64,000 nucleotides of DNA from positions 434,001-498,000 of the forward strand of contig LLEY01000002.1 of NCBI GenBank assembly GCA_001414485.1. The letters are read 5' to 3'. The stretch's first letter is position 1; every line of letters begins with the position of its first letter. The stretch comes from Calycina herbarum (taxonomy: Eukaryota > Ascomycota > Leotiomycetes > Helotiales > Pezizellaceae). This document shows positions 59,470-64,000 of the stretch, in pieces. Below the pieces are notes generated by a model. The model was given only the letters and a program-made list of their open reading frames with translations, was not told where the DNA came from and searched no databases. The translations under genes were made by a program, and so were the position numbers.

Positions 59470-60030
59470 ACTAAAGGAATTTATATTTCTTTATAGAGCT
59501 ATACAGCTAAGCTTGAATCTCTAAAAGAGTGTTCTAGTCGTTTCTTAAGTTAGAAGTCTTACTCTTAGCGTTGAACTACTCTAGAGTCCTCTTAGCAGTA
59601 GCTAGAGAAGAGCTAAAGAGGAGACACGAGTTAAAATCGATAATAACAGCGCTATTATAGTTATTAAATATAATATTTTATAGATTAAGGTCGTTATATA
59701 CACAGCTAAGAGAGTAAATATGTTAAATTCTATTCTAAATTATAGAAATATAGTTGTTAGTATCTGTCGAGCTATACTAAGAGTATTACTTACTTATATA
59801 GCTAGGATTGACTTTTTCCGTTAATATATAATAATATACTTTAAAACAAAGACTAACTACTCGTCTATCTTTAGAAACTTCACAGCTGTAATATATAGCT
59901 AAATTCTTATATAGATACTTCTTAAGTATCTTATATACTTATATATCTTAAAGCGTATACTAGTCTGTCCTAAGTACTACATCGTATACTAGTATATTAG
60001 GTCTTTTAATATAACTGTTAGGCAGTAGTA
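59470..60030 (-). pseudogene. Fungal protein-kinase-like gene relic
   Basis: Minus-strand frame, reading through RIP stops. An N-lobe remnant (KRPNILVYDVVL, QVYKILKKY near 59935-60005) is followed by IQHIYSLSCVYNDLNLQNII at about 59670-59730 (catalytic loop, family HNDLNPxNI). Then comes AVIIDFNSC at about 59635-59660 (metal-binding Asp; family VIIDFDSC rather than DFG) and an ending with LLEIQAQLYSSIKKYKF. These are landmarks of the small single-domain kinases expanded in Pezizomycotina. His and Pro of the catalytic loop have changed to Tyr and Leu, consistent with C-to-T RIP. The start is unclear. Dead gene. Confidence 0.65.
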
Positions 60031-63000
60031 GGTTCGAAGCTCTCGTTATACTAATAGTAAATCGTAGAGCGTATACCTTAATTAGTATAAGTATTATATC
60101 TATAAGATTATAGAGCAACGTCTTTACTCTCTAATAGAATTCTCTAAGTAGTCTAAGAATAATACAGCCTATTCTCAAGTTTATATATAACCTTAGAGTT
60201 AAGGAATTAAGATACTCTATAAATAGTATTAGAGTACTAGGCAGTTTAAATTACTTCTATTTTCCTATAGAGTACGCGCCTTCTACTCTATAATTAATAT
60301 TAGTTATTAGCCTTTAGAAGCTTATAAAGAATACTTACTAGTAGTAGTAGGTAAGAGTTTCGATTTACTATCTAATAAGGCCTTAGAAGCCCTGGTTATA
60401 CGCTGATTTATATATTTTAAATAGTAATCTTTCTTATAGCCGATGTTAATAAAGACAGTATAATAATAGAAGACGTTAGCTACGTTAGTCTTAGAAAAGG
60501 CAGGCTAGGCAGGTCTAGACAGTTAATAACTTATTAGAGATTATTAAATAGTAGGATATAATTAAAAATCCGCGGTGCTTATAAGCAGTCGCTATATATT
60601 ACCTATATATACGCTCTAGCGATGTTAAGATATAGAGAATATCGCAAGTTATAGTCTCTATTAAGCTATTAAGAGATATTAGAGTCGTAGTAGTAGAAGT
60701 ATTCTACGCTAGAGAGATATCAGCCTACGTATAGTAGAGAGAAGAGCTATTTATTTAGAGTATAAATAAATAAAGATTTAACAGTCTTATATTATATATT
60801 TTTTATCTTAAATAGCTCTATATAGTAATTCTCTACAGTCTAGGTAAACTCTTACTATATATACTAGATTTTAATTATTCAGAGGTACTAACAGCTTATT
60901 ATTAATCTCTTTAGCGCTCTTAAAGCTTACTATCCTTTCTATATATCCTTCTACTCCTACTTATAACAGCTTCTACTTATTCTTCTTTAAATTTAAAATT
61001 CTTAATACTCGTATTAGTTAACTACTCTCGAATGTTCTAGAGAGTATTTAAATCGTTGCTAGGGAGTATATAACTTACTAGCGCCTCTAATTATATATAA
61101 TATAACGCTTTATAATCCTAACTCTTAGTCCTCGCCTCGCCTATGTTTTTACTTATACCTCTTTTCCTAAACAGCTGATTATCTTAAGAGTATTCTAATC
61201 TTTAAACAGAGTCTTATAACTTATATAGTTCTATAAGCTAAGCCTGCTTAAGCCGACCTCTTTCTTAGAGAATTCAATTTTCTTTATAAGAGTAAAACAG
61301 TAAAAATTCAGCCTTTCTAGTCTTATTAAAATCTATAACAATATAGATATTACTAATAAGTATACTTAGAAATAGGTTAACTTACTATTTTTAAGAGAGA
61401 AACTTTTAATCTAGCGAGGCGTAAATACTAGACTGATTTTAGAACAATTATATAATAGATAGTCTTTAACTATATATTAAAGCCTTAAAATTAGTAAGGT
61501 ATTTTAACTAGCGAGCTCTAGCCTTTGCGAGAAAGCCTGTAATATAGGTGTTATAATTTTATCAGGTTAATATTACTTATTATAAACGTACTAGCACTGT
61601 TGTTAATCTTTAAAGCTTTGCTTAAAACAGTATTAACTACTACTACGAGTATATACTAGGTAAGTAACCTACATAGTATTAAATCCTTATATTTCTACTA
61701 ACTAGTAAGTCTCTAGACTCTGCTCTTATTCTAAATATACGAAAGCCTAGCGAGTATATCGCCCGGTTTCCACCGAACCCTATATAGCCTTACGTAAGTT
61801 ATTTCTAATACCGATGTATAATAAAGCGAGCCTCTAAGTAATAGACGAAGACCTTATAAGTTAGGTTCGGTTGAAACTAAACAAAGTATAATAGTACTAT
61901 ATTAAGAGAAGAGACAGGAGTTTTTTTATTAATAGTCTATAGCTAAATACTCTGATTACTATATCTCCCGAGTTTAAATTCTATAGTTATAATATATACG
62001 ATCGAATAAGTTAGTTAGCTTAGCTTTTTAAATCTACTAAAGTAGGAGGTAAAATTTAGTATTTCAACGTAGATAGAAAAGCATTTCTCGTAGAGCTATC
62101 TAAAGGTTAAGAGGTATTAGTGTTTATTCTTAAGAGGAGAGGTTATTAAGATACTAAACTTTAGAGTATATAGGTAAAGAAGATTAGACCAGGTTAAGTA
62201 GAGGAGGATATAAGACTATTTACTAGTAGTAGATAGAGTATTCTAGGTAGAAGTTTTATCTCTCTTCTTAGTATTATAACTAGAATAGTTATATTTGTCT
62301 CGGTGTTACTAGAAAAGCTAAGAAGGCTACTACCTCTATATTTATTTATAACTTTAAGATACTAGTCTTTATATATTAAGAATACTATCTTAAGAAATTC
62401 GTTCAGCTGATTTGTTTCTATAGTCTTTGTTAATATATTACCGCCTATTAAATAAGATATACTTAATACTCTCTTCTATAATTTCAGTATCTTCTACTAC
62501 TTGTTTTCTCTTTAAAATAGCCTACTCTGATTTATTATTATATTAACTATTATTAGCTAGAAGGACGCTAATTCTTTTTCTATACGCTATATAGTTCTTA
62601 ATTACTAAGGAGAATAAATATATTTCTTTAGTACATAGTAGCGTTATACCTGATTTAATTTTAAAATAGTTCTTATTAGGCTTTCTTAAGAATTCGTCGA
62701 GTTCTTTAGTATAGGCTAGGATATACTCTACTATCTAAATATCGTAGATAAAGGTTATTAAAGCGTTAAAAGAACTCTGTTATATTTTTATAATACCTGT
62801 TCTTTCTATTCTAAGTAATATAAATAAGAGAGAAAGGCTATTAAGTATTATAATTCGTTTAATCCTATCTTCGTATATACTACCTTAATTAATAACTAGG
62901 ATATAAATGATTCTATTAAAGGCTTTCTAGTTATATTTTCTAGATATAAGAAATTAAATTACTATCGCTTAAAGCGCTTTAAGCTTAACCGCTATATTTC

Positions 63001-64000
63001 TAGGAGCCGCCTATATATATACTAGAAGCTTATTCGCTTACTATGAAATCTCTCTACTAAGCTTTAAGATTACGTTGATTTCGTCAAACTTAAGACTATC
63101 GAGGTTAAAATTAATAAGATGTAATTTTTCATAGTATTTTATAATTGTTTCAAGTACCTCTTTCTATATTATATCTTAAGGAAGATAAAGGTTAGATTAT
63201 TATTCTATAAAAGTAAAGTTCTTAAGAAAGAGTTATAGATTAACTATTTAGAGCTCTTAAAGATAGAGGATATTTACTCTGTTTTTAATAGTATAAAGAA
63301 GAGATAAAAATAGCTTTAATACTTATATACTATTTTCTAAAATGTCTGCTTTCGCTTAGCTATACTAATATACTCAAAGGAAATACGCTAAGAAAATCAA
63401 TTATAGACTAGACTATATATATAAATTAAGTAGTTTAATTATAACAAGCTAGTAGAATATAAAAGGCAGTCTAGGTTATACTAAATATAATATTATCTAT
63501 TCAGCGAGTAAAAGTAATAAGAAAAAGTTAACTTTGAATTTATATAGCTTAGTATTTCTAGAGAAAGGCTTTTTCTAAGGAATTATTTAATCTTTAAGAA
63601 TCTAATCTTTAAGAATCTAATCTTTAAGAATCCTAATACGATTTAACTTTCTATATTATACGTCTTAAGATAACTCTTCTTATAACCCCTTAGTTAATCT
63701 CGTTATATAAGAATACCTATATCTACTTAAATCGCGAGAATTTATTAATTAAGTTTTAAGTAGTAATACTCTATTACTTTTTACTCGTTTCTATTTAGAA
63801 TTATACTTAGGAATTCGCTCTAGTTTTAGATTATCTATAAGACCTTTGAAAAATTAATATTATCTCTAGGAGATTTATTACTAAGAAATCCTATTATTTC
63901 TATAGTAGGATACTTAAGAGTAAAAGAGCTAATTATAATTAAGATAATATTAAAAAAGTAGAATAGTAACTATACGAATATTTATATATCTACCTTGATT
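60031..64000. other. RIP-degraded DNA, no intact gene
   Basis: TpA-rich. Plus-strand traces near 62920-63290 (IKGFLVIFSRYKKLNYYRLK-like, then YLELLKIEDIYSVF) indicate another old coding repeat without recognised domain. 60640-60790 contains an LTR-like stretch with ACAAGTTATAG-type words. Nothing functional is seen up to the window's end. Confidence 0.4.
63589..63633 (+). repeat. Three tandem copies of a 16-bp unit
   Basis: TAATCTTTAAGAATC repeated three times; too short for more interpretation. Confidence 0.8.

Noticed and set aside
1..64000. Subtelomeric position of the window
   Set aside because: The transposon and RIP content would fit, but no telomere repeats or recognisable telomere-linked helicase were found, so position cannot be claimed.

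Overview
The window reads as a chromosomal segment of a filamentous ascomycete (Pezizomycotina); genus not resolvable. Evidence: spliceosomal introns of 50-69 nt with GTAAG donors and CTAAC-like branch sites, fungus-specific families (HET-NACHT-WD40 NLR, DUF7923-type CCCH protein, DUF3435 tyrosine recombinase, Fot1/pogo, Tc1/mariner and chromovirus Gypsy elements), and very strong repeat-induced point mutation (RIP). In most of the window CpA/TpG is nearly gone and TpA is in excess while CpG is retained. Old reading frames stay legible, but CAG, CAA and TGG codons have become TAG, TAA or TGA.

Layout. 1-3600: RIP-degraded DNA with a solo LTR (923-1164) and a complete but dead Fot1/pogo transposon (1580-3431). 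3615-6315: a ~2 kb unmutated island with a CCCH zinc-finger gene, flanked by 350-bp inverted repeats. 6474-20352: a chromovirus Gypsy element split by a second, related Gypsy (11545-19084). Both have intact LTR boundaries and 5-bp target duplications, and the inner one carries an extra antisense Cys-rich reading frame before its 3' LTR. 20358-23165: relic of a DUF3435 'captain-type' tyrosine recombinase. 23346-24462: internally deleted Fot1 copy. 24463-26870: degraded DNA with hairpin minisatellite, direct repeats and a MADS-box-like relic. 26880-36025: a second, mostly unmutated island with a decayed pogo transposase, several short repeats and an intact three-exon HET-NACHT-WD40 gene (31290-34402). 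35926-37199: a Tc1/mariner element. 38158-39800: another pogo-type transposase relic. 41800-52000: degraded protein-coding relics of unknown family, a 7 x 81 bp tandem repeat and a solo LTR. 51995-57513: a full-length third Gypsy element. 57519-64000: degraded DNA with a small protein-kinase relic.

Functionally, only two genes look expressible: the CCCH protein (probably 5'-truncated) and the NLR. The NLR combines a HET cell-death domain, a NACHT nucleotide-binding switch and a WD40 sensor. Its WD array has shrunk to about two and a half units, fewer than a propeller needs, so it may be a non-reactive allele or a reservoir. The rest is a transposon graveyard. All three Gypsy elements show the layout of self-priming retrotransposons. 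The DUF3435 relic 8 kb upstream of the NLR raises, but does not prove, the possibility that the island is cargo of a decayed Starship.
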